Shown here: one piece after another, positions 20,693 through 30,514 of the stretch
Layout: every line of letters begins with the position of its first letter
Position numbering within the stretch: the first letter of the stretch is position 1
Source: Micropterix aruncella
Lineage: Eukaryota > Arthropoda > Insecta > Lepidoptera > Micropterigidae
DNA length: 64,000 nt
Assembly: GCA_944548615.1 (NCBI GenBank)
Contig: OX155967.1
Location: forward strand, 21,816,752-21,880,751
Direction of reading: 5' to 3'
Notes under the pieces: generated by a model
What the model was told of the DNA's origin: nothing
Databases searched by the model: none
The model's input: the letters and a program-made list of their open reading frames with translations, nothing else
Made by a program: the position numbers and the translations under genes

Positions 20693-21755
20693 GTGCTCTA
20701 TCTTCTGGTGCAGCAGGAGCAGCTGGGCGCGCGGCGACGAATAGACCCCTTACGATTACGCCGTATTGGGCCTCTAGCTGCCCTGGTTCCATAGGCGTGA
20801 TTCCCGGCTGATATTCGGATAAGAGGTCGTCCAGTCTCGCCTTGTGTTTTGGCAGACGTGTCCACCCCTGATAGCTGTTAATTGATGCATAGTCAGGGCC
20901 ACCAAATCTGCGGAGAATCTCTTTTGCCACATAGGACAAGGACTTATACCCTGTAGATTTGACTACGCCCAGGTCCTGGCGGAAGCCATAATAGGGGTTA
21001 TTGTCGACCGCAATGAGGGCGGCAGTGGCGTTGTCTACATCCTGGGATAACAATCGAGCAACCTGCAACCAGGGAAAGTCTGGGGCGACCGACAATGCGC
21101 CCTTGATAACCTCGAGGGCCGTAAGACCTGACCCAGATACCTGCTGTAGGACGATGCGTATGCGGAGAGAAAAACGTACAAAATCAGCTGCCCAGGTGTC
21201 AAAGATCATGCGGGCATTAGTCTCGTTAATCAGATGGCCCAACTTGTTATAGATGTGAGCTATCCCGTCCTGCGATAGATGAGGATCTCGGCACCCTTCA
21301 TCTTGGAAAGCGGTGCAGAGTGAGGCACATTTGGTGTCTGATATAGTGCCTCTCTTTCCGAATGCCACCATGGCAGTTATATACAGGCGTTGAGAAATAG
21401 TCTGTAGAGCAATGTTCCCGTGACGTATTATCCACAGTAGTAGAGCGGCGCAAGCAGCAGGCGTGATCCTTGTCCTGATGTCATCGGACAAATTCTCAAA
21501 GACCACGAGATTGTCGGGCAGTTCGCCCATGTATAACCGGAGAGCTCCCCCTTCAGCTAGGCTTACGGTGTACTGGTCCGGATCTAGAGTGTACCAGGCG
21601 TTGGACTGCCACTCCGTCCTCATCAGTTCCAACACCTGGGCCTTGAATCTTGTTCTGGCGGCTTCTTGCGGCAGGTTTTCCCTAGCTGTGTTGGGCGTCA
21701 TGATGTTAGCTATTGCCACCGTGACCGCAACGTTGTTACGGGCGCCGGATGCCAT
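20655..21755 (-). CDS. Virus-like nucleoprotein ORF, copy 2
   Basis: Open frame of 366 residues, intact from MASGARNN to a short C-terminal tail (DDRMEGDDFE) encoded by the leader sequence at 20655-20690. It is nearly identical in DNA to copy 1 over the shared part (19345-20440 corresponds to 20692-21780). Unit period to the next copy is 1339 bp (20462 to 21801). The tail replaces the longer C terminus of copy 1, so copies 2, 3 and 5 share one chimeric junction and descend from one rearranged unit. Function as for copy 1; no upstream viral genes are present. Confidence 0.55.
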   Translation of the reverse strand: MASGARNNVAVTVAIANIMTPNTARENLPQEAARTRFKAQVLELMRTEWQSNAWYTLDPDQYTVSLAEGGALRLYMGELPDNLVVFENLSDDIRTRITPAACAALLLWIIRHGNIALQTISQRLYITAMVAFGKRGTISDTKCASLCTAFQDEGCRDPHLSQDGIAHIYNKLGHLINETNARMIFDTWAADFVRFSLRIRIVLQQVSGSGLTALEVIKGALSVAPDFPWLQVARLLSQDVDNATAALIAVDNNPYYGFRQDLGVVKSTGYKSLSYVAKEILRRFGGPDYASINSYQGWTRLPKHKARLDDLLSEYQPGITPMEPGQLEAQYGVIVRGLFVAARPAAPAAPEDRAPVDDRMEGDDFE

Positions 21756-21800
21756 GAGAATTGCTATGGTTTATATGTATATATAAAGAATTAAATGTTA

Positions 21801-22018
21801 CATTTGGCGCCCAACGTGAAGGCCAAGATACATAGTGAAGGTCGCGGACTTACAATTTCGCAATACACACAATAACGTAATCTAGGCAGCAAACCTCGTT
21901 GTCTAATAAAACAGGAGTGACAGAGAGGCGAGTCATCAAGCGATAGGATCTTCCAGGCTTGAATGAGATCCTCGTAGAACAATGGAAAATCTCTTACTCT
22001 AAGTCGTCTCCCTCCATC
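21801..22018 (+). other. Unit-joining leader, copy b
   Basis: Repeats 20462-20692, with TGGCGCCCAACGTG at 21805-21818. Small substitutions only. Confidence 0.65.
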
Positions 22019-22516
22019 CGATCGTCGACAGGTGCTCTATCTTCTGGTGCAGCAGGAGCAGCTGGGCGCGCGGCGACGAATAGACCCCTTACGATTCCGC
22101 CGTATTGGGCCTCTAGCTGCCCTGGTTCCATAGGCGTGATTCCCGGCTGATATTCGGATAAGAGGTCGTCCAGTCTCGCCTTGTGTTTTGGCAGACGTGT
22201 CCACCCCTGATAGCTGTTAATTGATGCATAGTCAGGGCCACCAAATCTGCGGAGAATCTCTTTTGCCACATAGGACAAGGACTTAGACCCTGTAGATTTG
22301 ACTATGCCCAGGTCCTGGCGGAAGCCATAATAGGGGTTATTGTCGACCGCAATGAGGGCGGCAGTGGCGTTGTCTACATCCTGGGATAACAATCGAGCAA
22401 CCTGCAACCAGGGAAAGTCTGGGGCGACCGACAATGCGCTCTTGATAACCTCGAGGGCCGTAAGACCTGACCCAGATACCTGCTGTAGGACGATGCGTAT
22501 GCGGAGAGAAAGACGT
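21994..22516 (-). pseudogene. Virus-like nucleoprotein ORF, copy 3, C-terminal half
   Basis: Codes for the C-terminal half, ending in a DDRMEGDD(L)E tail. It is cut at ACGT (22513-22516) by the gypsy element 22517-33052. The N-terminal half lies at 33057-33634. The two halves meet exactly where the other copies are continuous, so the ORF was uninterrupted before insertion. Confidence 0.75.
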
Positions 22517-24055
22517 TGTAACCTATATTTTTCTTTGACTCTATATAGTCTTGGAAAATATTTGGAATCTATAGGGTTACAGGTTTTTATATTTCCAAAT
22601 AGTAAAAGATTTATTTAGTTAATTACCAACAGTGGCCTTTATTATCCAGTCAGTTATTAATATCTTCCTATTGGTTTATCAGTTAAAATTATCATTTATT
22701 AATTCGACAACATTCAAAAATACAAATTACACAATAAAATAATAACATAATCAAATAATCAAAGAGGTGGAAAAATTATCAAATGGTCAGTAATATGCTC
22801 ATATACTATTAGCAATGCAGACTTTATGTCAGGGTCGGTTCCTAGCTTGATCTATATATATGGCGTATCGCCTGGAATCGCCACACCGATATTCGCGGGC
22901 GGCTTGGAACGGTTGGTACCACTCTCGGGATCTGGTAAGGTTGGTAAGCCTGGATCTCCGCGAATGGTTTCGGGTTCACTCGTTCGTCTTCGGCGGCCGG
23001 CTGGTCGCTGCTTCGAGCCGGAGTCGAGCAGGTAGGCTGGTGGTACGATGCGTCGGCTATCGTACGATAGTATTGGCCGCGCAATCGTATTACTCTCCCC
23101 GACGTTTGTCTGGAGATACCGCAGCTGCTGATGTGGAGTCGGGGCCGAAGGTCCACCCGACTGTCGTTCCTGCCTGAGGGCGGTTCGCTGGAGATTATGG
23201 GCGACGCCTCAGGCTTCACCGAAAACAGGGCGACGGATAATCGCCCCTGCAAAAGTCCCTGCCGGAAGAACGTATCCGTCAGTATGTGGGATCCAGGCAG
23301 TGGAAGGCATCACGGAAAGGAGATGGCACTCCAGATTCCGGACAAGCCGCCCAAAGGCCGGAAACTCCCGTCGAGCTATGCCCGCCCCAGGGAATCTAGT
23401 TCTCACAATATCAATTATCAAACGAACACTTACCGGAGAAAATATTGAGGTCCTATCTATAAGTTCTGGACTTCTCCGGGACTTTGTCTGGCTCGCACGA
23501 TCTCTCGAATTCGAATGGAAGGAGTTCTAGGAAGGGCGGTCGATTTCGAGAATTTCGGATTTTCCCGCGTACATCTCAACGCTAATTTCCGGAATTATTA
23601 ATAGCGCTTAATATTGCGTGTATGTATTTTATTAAAATAAAGGAATTTTACCACTATTGAAAACATATCTTATTTATCCCAGTTATTCCCTGAATTCATT
23701 AATATTTGATAACCAACGCTAGAAGGCAGCGGCTCCCTCCCGTATCATGCTGAAATTGAGTGTATAAAGGCACGAATTAATTTACTCGGCGACTACTCAA
23801 ATAACTACGATTTATTGACTATCTTCAATCTCTAATTATGACTTTTTCATTTTCATGATTTTGATTCGCAATCGTATCCAATAGTCGTACTGGCAACGCG
23901 ATGTCTTTAGTTACGTCACTCGCCGTAATGTTGCTCGCTTCTGAACTCGGCGCTTCAGCTGTCAAAACTATGCGTGCGCGCCGGCTCCGATACGAATGTG
24001 AGAAAATGCGTGAAAATAGTGAAAACCCGCAGGAAAACACGGAGCTCGTGTTACA
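22517..24055 (-). repeat. 3' LTR of gypsy element 2
   Basis: 1539 bp. Very similar to the mariner-free parts of 30184-33052. It has a small duplication absent from the other LTR (GGAAAATATTTGGAATC near 22554) and lacks short stretches present there (near 32040 and 32525). Several mid-size open frames inside it appear equally in both LTRs and have no recognisable product. Confidence 0.93.
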
Positions 24056-25037
24056 CACCGTTTCCCTCGGCAAAAAAAATGAGGAGGAACTCATTTTTTT
24101 TTATACTTTGGGTACGTACGTCGTGTTTTTCTTTTATTTTTCAAACTGTCACCTAACCTCAATATGTCGCCATGCTTACAATAGCAACAACGTGTAAATA
24201 TTATGTCTATGTGTCCCTAATACCTATTTAGCACGCCTCAAATCATCCTAAATCCCCCTTTAGCGAAGGCGCAACTACACTCCGGCCATGCAAACACCGA
24301 AAACGAACTCAGAGCCGACTATAACTTACCCCAGACCTTATATCAGCTAGGAATGCGGGATTAAACCACATTAGGTCATATTCCTCAAGATAAATATCAA
24401 TATCTTGCCTAGGTTTGAATATAACTTAGGACGCGGGATCGAACCACCAAGAACTTATAGCATAAGTATAGCGACCGACTGATTGTATCGTGCGTCTGAT
24501 CATGACGATGGAAATAAACCTTACAACCTCTCTGCCATTCATACCTCCGCATCTTTCCTCCCCATCCGCACATCTGGTACCATTATCCGGCAACAGCCCA
24601 TTCATTCTCACCGTGGTGCTTATAGCTACAACACGCTGACTCCATTTGAGCTGCCACTGACCCCTTATGTGATGATTTTCTTTTTTAGATATTGACTGTG
24701 CGGCCTGTTTGCACACCTCAGGCGACTCGACTGCAATCCGGAGCTCCTTCGGTGCGACAAACTATAGGTATGTACACCTTATTTATATTATTATTATCTT
24801 CACCCCGATGATAGGGATAAAACAATATAGTACTGAGGTCCATGATGGAATTATCCCCAGGGTTATTATGATAAAATTTATGATATATCATTAATGTGAA
24901 GTAGATTATTATGTTATACATGTTGGAATTATTGAAATTTGTCAGCTAGGAATTGCTAACATAAAAAAAATATATATTATAGGGTATACCTAAGAGTTTG
25001 CAATTGATACTACGATAGCACACCCTGCACTTGCCTA
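24056..25037 (-). other. Noncoding region between pol and the 3' LTR, gypsy element 2
   Basis: No recognisable env or other gene. Next to the LTR the minus strand reads GAGGGAAACGGTG, a candidate polypurine tract (24056-24072). Confidence 0.5.
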
Positions 25038-28000
25038 TTAAACGGGGGATACCAAACTGTGTCCCTGCACCTTGAAATCTTTAGAGTGGTACGTGCCTGG
25101 TAGCAGTTTCCCGTCAAGTGTTCCTAATTTAAAAACTGTGTCGGACAATTTATCGGCTATTTTGAAACGCTCAAAATTTGGCGCCAGCTTCGCCGAAAAA
25201 CTCTTCCCCTTGTTGGATAAGAATCGTGTTTTCTTCCATATGATATCCCCTTTATTAAGGACTACCGCGCGCCCGCCCTGATCGTATATGCTCTTGTTCT
25301 TGTCATGCTGTTTATGAAGATTAACCTTGACTTGATTGAAAATCTTTTCCAGGCCACCGAACTTCTCGAGACGCTCGTCCTCTTCCGGCGATAACAACAC
25401 TTCTTGTGCTTCGGCCGATGACATCGAGGCATATGTCTCCCCCGACACCACTAATTCACGTCCGAAAATAAGAAAATTAGGTGTAAAACCGCTGGCCTCC
25501 GAGCGTGCTGAATTCATGGCGAACTGGAATTCCGAAAGGTGAATATCCCAATTCTTGTGATTTTTATTCACATAAGCTGACAACATCTGATTGAGCGTGC
25601 GATTGTATCGCTCGACGGTATTAATTTGGGGCGTATGGTACGGTGTGTTGAAAATCTTCGGCACATTAAACTCCTCGAAGAACTTCTTCATGTCTTTGGA
25701 GATAAAAGCTTTACCATTATCTGTGAGGATTACCCTCGGAACCCCATGCACCAGGAAAACTCTATCCCTTATAAGAGGAATCATTAAGGCGGACGTCGCC
25801 TCTTTAAGTGGGATTACTATACAATATTTGCTGAAACAGCATGTAACCAGCAGTATATATTGATGTCTATTGACCGACAACGGGAGAGGCCCATGCAAGT
25901 CCATAGCGATGTACTCGAAAGGCCTGCTACAACGCTTTGGCGTGTTCATCAAACCCATCGGTGCAGCTGTGCTATGCTTAGTTGCGAGACAAACTTCGCA
26001 ATCTGCCACATATCTAACCACCGACTGGAACAGTGCTGGCCAGTAATAATGCTGCCGAATTCGGTGATATGTCTTATATATGCCAAAGTGACCTGCCGTC
26101 GGCTTGTCATGGAACTCCTTCAGGATCCTCTCTTGGTCCTCCTTCATCAGGACTTGCTTCCAGGAAAATTCCGGGTCGACATCCCCCTCAGCCCTGCTAT
26201 AACGATATAATTTCCCGTCGATGATAGACATATTGGGAAAAGACTGCGGATTAGCCTTAACCCCTGCAAAGCGTTGTTTGAACCAATCATCCTTTGTTTC
26301 AGCTATCGAGACTGCCGCTACCAGAGGAGCTCGCGACAACGCGTCTGGCACTATTTGCTCGCTTCCTTTACGATGAAGTATTTTAAAATTATATGGAGAT
26401 AGACGGACCCCCCATCTCGCCAGCCTGCCCGTCGGAGACTCCAAGGACAAGAACCATCGCAATGAACTGTGATCGGTTATGATCTCACACTGCTCCCCTG
26501 TATCCAGGTAGCACCTCCAATGCTCTACGGCATGAATCACCGCGAGGGCCTCACGTTCCGACGCACTAAAATTCCTCTCGGCTGCGGACAATGTCTTACT
26601 AGTGAACGCTACTGGTTTCTCCTGGTCGCCATCTCCCTGCGCTAAAACGGCGCCCGCCCCATATGCCGATGCGTCCGTGTATACCCTAAAAGGTCTGCTA
26701 TAATCAGGACACGAGAGTACTGGCGCGGAGGATATAGCCACCTTTAACCGTTTAAAAGCCTCCTCGGCCTCCTCCCTCCATGCAAATCGCGGAGTGCCCT
26801 CCTTCGTAGCCGTCAATTTCGTCAATGGCGCTGCCTTCGTGGCAAACCCTTCGATAAAACGCCTGTACCAAGACGCTAAGCCCAAGAAACGACGTACCTC
26901 TTTCCTCGACTTCGGAGTTGGAAATGCCGTAATAGCGGAAACCTTCGCTGGGTCCACTCGTAACCCGAATCGATCCACCACGTGACCCAAATATTTCAAC
27001 TCCGACTGGAAAAATTGGCATTTGTCAAAGTTTATGGACAAGTTGGCGAACTTTAATTGCTCTAATACCCGCATCAACAGCGACGCATGCTCCTCAAATG
27101 AGCTTCCCGTCACGATCACATCATCCAGATAGACGAATACCTTACGTTCGAAGGCTGGACCGATCAATCTATCCATTAGATTTTGTAATACCGAGCAGCC
27201 ATTGCTTGTGCCGAAGGCGACGACTTTCATCTGAAATGAGTTCCTAAATGGTACTGTGAATGCTGTCTTTGGACGAGAAGATTCGGATAACGGTACTTGC
27301 CAAAAAGCCGAGCTTAAGTCTATTGATGATAAAAACTTGGCGCTTCCCAAACTATCCAGTATGTCTGATATGAAGGGCAGGCCATATGCATATTTCTTTG
27401 TGACACTATTTAATTTTCTCGAGTCTAAACAGAAACGAGTGGAACCGTCCTTTTTGGGAACCATCAGCACCGGGTTATTCCACTCGGAAATGGCTGGCTC
27501 GATCACCCCGAGTTCTAACATACGATCGACCTCGGCGTTCAACGCATCTAATTTTGCCGGAGACAGTCGATAATTGCGCTGTTTTATCGGCAATGCGTCC
27601 CCAGTATCGATGTTATGAACCACTAGATTCGTCCGGCCTAAACCTATCCTTTCGGTGGAGATGTCCTTAAACTGTGATATGATATTATCTGCGATCAGTC
27701 GCTGTTCCGCGCTCAAATACTCATATTCCGTGATTATTGGTTCTGATATTCTACACGTATAATCGGATGAGTTTGCCGGAGGTGATAAGAGCCTTAATTC
27801 ATCTGGCAATAGACCAAATTTTTCCCATATATCGATCCCCAAAATCAATGGTATTTCGATCGCTGGGATTATATAAAAAATACATATTTTTGTGATGTCC
27901 TTTATTGTAATCGGTAAGTGTAACGCGCCGATGCAGAATGATTTTTCGCCATTTGCCGAGGTAACGGCAAAAGCAGAACACTCCTCAGTCTGATAGCCCT

Positions 28001-28211
28001 GTTTTACTATATCTAAATGGACATTCGACCCCACTATATTTAAGGAAGAACCCGAATCGAGTAAACCCTGGAGCTTTAACTCCTTAAACTGTATTTCCAG
28101 ATACGGAAGTTTACCGGCGTTACTTGCCTGTATTCGCGAACAATTTATTCGAACCGGTTCATTAGAGGAATTGGAATTGAACTCGGAAACGATAGGCCTG
28201 GCCGATGACAC
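25038..28211 (-). CDS. pol: pol polyprotein, gypsy element 2 (protease-RT-RNase H-integrase)
   Basis: Uninterrupted 1057-residue polyprotein. Domains in order: retropepsin (GLLDSGSSLNIVG, about 50-62; ILGIDIW); RT (EVDRMLELGVIEPA, FCLDSRKLNSV, SSIDLSSAFWQVPL, catalytic FVYLDDVIV at about 355-363); RNase H (VYTDASAYGAGAVLA, about 505; SEREALAVIHAVEHWR; ITDHSSLRWF); integrase with H2C2 zinc site (HFGIYKTYHRIRQHYYWP, CEVC, about 690-735) and DDE residues in AMDLHGPLP (about 768), LTDNGKAF (about 827) and NTVERYNR (about 862). A C-terminal KLAPNFERFKIADKLSDTVFKL region follows; no chromodomain is seen. Domain order defines Ty3/gypsy. In cells it would act in virus-like particles and then in the nucleus. 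Gag ends about 100 bp upstream, so expression probably needs frameshifting or a spliced start. Confidence 0.95.
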   Translation of the reverse strand: MSSARPIVSEFNSNSSNEPVRINCSRIQASNAGKLPYLEIQFKELKLQGLLDSGSSLNIVGSNVHLDIVKQGYQTEECSAFAVTSANGEKSFCIGALHLPITIKDITKICIFYIIPAIEIPLILGIDIWEKFGLLPDELRLLSPPANSSDYTCRISEPIITEYEYLSAEQRLIADNIISQFKDISTERIGLGRTNLVVHNIDTGDALPIKQRNYRLSPAKLDALNAEVDRMLELGVIEPAISEWNNPVLMVPKKDGSTRFCLDSRKLNSVTKKYAYGLPFISDILDSLGSAKFLSSIDLSSAFWQVPLSESSRPKTAFTVPFRNSFQMKVVAFGTSNGCSVLQNLMDRLIGPAFERKVFVYLDDVIVTGSSFEEHASLLMRVLEQLKFANLSINFDKCQFFQSELKYLGHVVDRFGLRVDPAKVSAITAFPTPKSRKEVRRFLGLASWYRRFIEGFATKAAPLTKLTATKEGTPRFAWREEAEEAFKRLKVAISSAPVLSCPDYSRPFRVYTDASAYGAGAVLAQGDGDQEKPVAFTSKTLSAAERNFSASEREALAVIHAVEHWRCYLDTGEQCEIITDHSSLRWFLSLESPTGRLARWGVRLSPYNFKILHRKGSEQIVPDALSRAPLVAAVSIAETKDDWFKQRFAGVKANPQSFPNMSIIDGKLYRYSRAEGDVDPEFSWKQVLMKEDQERILKEFHDKPTAGHFGIYKTYHRIRQHYYWPALFQSVVRYVADCEVCLATKHSTAAPMGLMNTPKRCSRPFEYIAMDLHGPLPLSVNRHQYILLVTCCFSKYCIVIPLKEATSALMIPLIRDRVFLVHGVPRVILTDNGKAFISKDMKKFFEEFNVPKIFNTPYHTPQINTVERYNRTLNQMLSAYVNKNHKNWDIHLSEFQFAMNSARSEASGFTPNFLIFGRELVVSGETYASMSSAEAQEVLLSPEEDERLEKFGGLEKIFNQVKVNLHKQHDKNKSIYDQGGRAVVLNKGDIIWKKTRFLSNKGKSFSAKLAPNFERFKIADKLSDTVFKLGTLDGKLLPGTYHSKDFKVQGHSLVSPV

Positions 28212-28307
28212 CGCCGCGGATCCCCCTATCCTATCTATTCCTTCCTTTTGCCGGCTCCCATTGCCACGATAGTAATTTTTAGTAAGTAACGCCTATAATT
28301 CGTTTTT

Positions 28308-29447
28308 TTAAGTATTATCCTTCATCCCAATTACACCATCTCTTTTTGCTTTGCAGTTAGTGCAAGAGGGAGACTTCTGCCCCGGAGCTTTGCATCGAAA
28401 GCAAAGTATCTCCGCTCGACGAGGACAATTATACCCATTGTGCTCCGCAGAATCGCATCTGAGACACTGCCTCCTTGGAACGAACGTTTTCACCGCATTT
28501 ACCCGTGAGTTGCACCATGTATTATTTTTGTTCGATGGCCTAGACGTATTATAGGACTCAACCTTATTATTATCCCCCGATCTATTCTGCGGAGAAGATG
28601 ATAGAAAATCCGATGGTGTTTCGCAGAAATATTTGGACCGAGCGTGATTTTGCTCGAGACGCTCGCAGAAACTCTGAAGTTTTTCCACCGTATCCAATAC
28701 ATTTAGCCCGAATTGATTTGAATATACTGGCCTCACATTTCTTATCAGAATTTCCAGTCTTTGCTCTTCTGGCATAGGCCTGGCCATTCTGCCGAATAGA
28801 ATGCCCATTTCCGCAAAATAATCTGCCACCGTTTCTAACTTTCCCTGTGTACGCAAGAATATTTGCTTGGAGATTCTGTAGGAGTAATCCTCTGGTTCGA
28901 ACCTATGTTTCAGGGGCTGAGAGAATTCACCCCACGAGGATACTGAGTCACGAATCTGCCGGAAAAACCTCAAGGCATCGCCGCTCAACATTTCCGGAGC
29001 CCCGCGCAGCAGAGAAACTTCCGAAATGCCACGGCTATCCGCCAACTCTTTCACCCGCTCGCAGAATTCAAATACGCACCCTTTACCGTCATAGCTCACT
29101 GGAAATTTAGCAAAATTTACCTGCCTGATACAATCGAGACTATTTGATGGAAGATTTGAACCGGACACCCTTCCCCTGTACAATATATTATGATTCTCAC
29201 TAGTATTTCCTAGAACTGAAGTATTTATGTTGTCGACTAATATATTATTAACCGCCGCCGGGACCGTCGCTGAAATATTCGCTACCGACGACTCAGTGAC
29301 GGTTTCGAGCGGAGATTCTATCGTCTCCTGCGTGAAATGTTTCGCGGTACCTAACTTTATTTTATATGATTCTTGAATTAAGTCCCATATCGCGATCAGA
29401 GTATTAGGCATACCGGTAGTTACTAGAAACCGCCTACTCATAGTCAA
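28308..29447 (-). CDS. gag: gag polyprotein, gypsy element 2
   Basis: 379 residues with a capsid-like core (FPVSYDGKGCVFEFCERVKE, LSGDALRFFRQI, RTQGKLETVADYFAEMGILF, LEILIRNVRPVYSNQFGL) parallel to gag of element 1. The C-terminal nucleocapsid has one canonical knuckle CLRCDSAEHNGYNC (CX2CX4HX4C) and a second, CFRCKAPGQKSPSC, with Gln for His, then CTNC. It overlaps the N-terminal frame 29434-29706 by a few bases in another frame, so a one-base indel or programmed shift joins them. Confidence 0.85.
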   Translation of the reverse strand: MTMSRRFLVTTGMPNTLIAIWDLIQESYKIKLGTAKHFTQETIESPLETVTESSVANISATVPAAVNNILVDNINTSVLGNTSENHNILYRGRVSGSNLPSNSLDCIRQVNFAKFPVSYDGKGCVFEFCERVKELADSRGISEVSLLRGAPEMLSGDALRFFRQIRDSVSSWGEFSQPLKHRFEPEDYSYRISKQIFLRTQGKLETVADYFAEMGILFGRMARPMPEEQRLEILIRNVRPVYSNQFGLNVLDTVEKLQSFCERLEQNHARSKYFCETPSDFLSSSPQNRSGDNNKVESYNTSRPSNKNNTWCNSRVNAVKTFVPRRQCLRCDSAEHNGYNCPRRAEILCFRCKAPGQKSPSCTNCKAKRDGVIGMKDNT

Positions 29448-29706
29448 AATTTACCTCAAATATCAATGGATTTATATTTGATGCACCGGAATCTAATGCA
29501 TTGATATCGGCCTTAAGCCTTAACAGAGAATTAAAAATATCATCGTGCCATTCTTTATTATAAGCGCATGACGATGCTGGTTCTGTATCCGCTAAACCTT
29601 TTAATATTAGCCTATTTTTTTCAACCGTATCCTCCGGAGTTGCACCCCTCAGAATTATCTCGAAATCGAGCTCCGCTTTGCGCAGGAGTTTGATTCTCAA
29701 AGGCAT
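29434..29706 (-). CDS. gag N-terminal segment, gypsy element 2
   Basis: 90 residues starting MPLRIKLLRKAELDFEIILRGA, the conserved start of gag in this group (compare 13593-13823 in element 1). It ends in a stop just inside the following gag frame. Either this is a separate small product or a frameshift has split gag. Confidence 0.7.
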   Translation of the reverse strand: MPLRIKLLRKAELDFEIILRGATPEDTVEKNRLILKGLADTEPASSCAYNKEWHDDIFNSLLRLKADINALDSGASNINPLIFEVNFDYE

Positions 29707-30170
29707 ATTGGACGGAATTACTAACTGTTCGTTTGATAGTTGATACCAGAAATGATTACCTCGGCGAGGATAGGACGACTAAAGCCACCAACACTTCAAA
29801 CGACTTACCGGAATCCGAACTGCTGCTAGGAACTGTGAACAGAAGAAATGACACAGGAAGAGTGATACCAACCTCAACTTACCTTTATTATTTAAGTAAT
29901 TATAGATTGTAAATCAAGAAGTAGATTGTAGATTTATGCATGTATATTTTTTCGAAATTATAGTTATTATTAGAATAGTATTAGTACTTTACTTATTAAT
30001 TATAGAATTAGATGATTTTAGCATGGAATTTTAGAATTTTATCTTTTTGTAGAATTTAAGTAAAAATGTAGAATTAGTTATGTAGTAATAATAGGTTTGA
30101 GAGATTTTTTATTTTTGAAGTTTTATTTATGCGTATAATATAGTTCAAGCTAGGTGTATACGTAGATTAA

Positions 30171-30179
30171 TGGGCGCCA
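30171..30179 (-). promoter_or_regulatory. Primer-binding site core, gypsy element 2
   Basis: On the minus strand, four bases after the 5' LTR end (GGTTACA GAAT), the sequence is TGGCGCCCA, complementary to the last nine bases of tRNA-Lys type 3' ends. Pairing beyond that is poor. Noncoding leader runs from 29707 to 30170. Confidence 0.65.
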
Positions 30180-30514
30180 ATTCTGTAACCTATATTTTTC
30201 TTTGACTCTATATAGTCTTGGAATCTATAGGGTTACAGGTTTTTATATTACCAAATAGTAAAAGATTTATTTTGTTAATTACCAACAGTGGCCTTTATTA
30301 TCCAGTCAGTTATTAATATCTTCCTATTGGTTTATCAGTTAAAATTATCATTTATTAATTCGACAACATTCAAAAATACAAATTACACAATAAAATAATA
30401 ACATAATCAAATAATCAAAGAGGTGGAAAAATTATCAAATGGTCAGTAATATGCTCATATACTATTAGAAATGCAGACTTTATGTCAGGGTCGGCTCCTA
30501 GCTTGATCTATATA

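Noticed and set aside
22826..23530. Cluster of 70-136-residue frames, repeated at 31783-32501
   Set aside because: They lie inside the two LTRs of gypsy element 2, have no recognisable domain and overlap on both strands; treated as LTR sequence.
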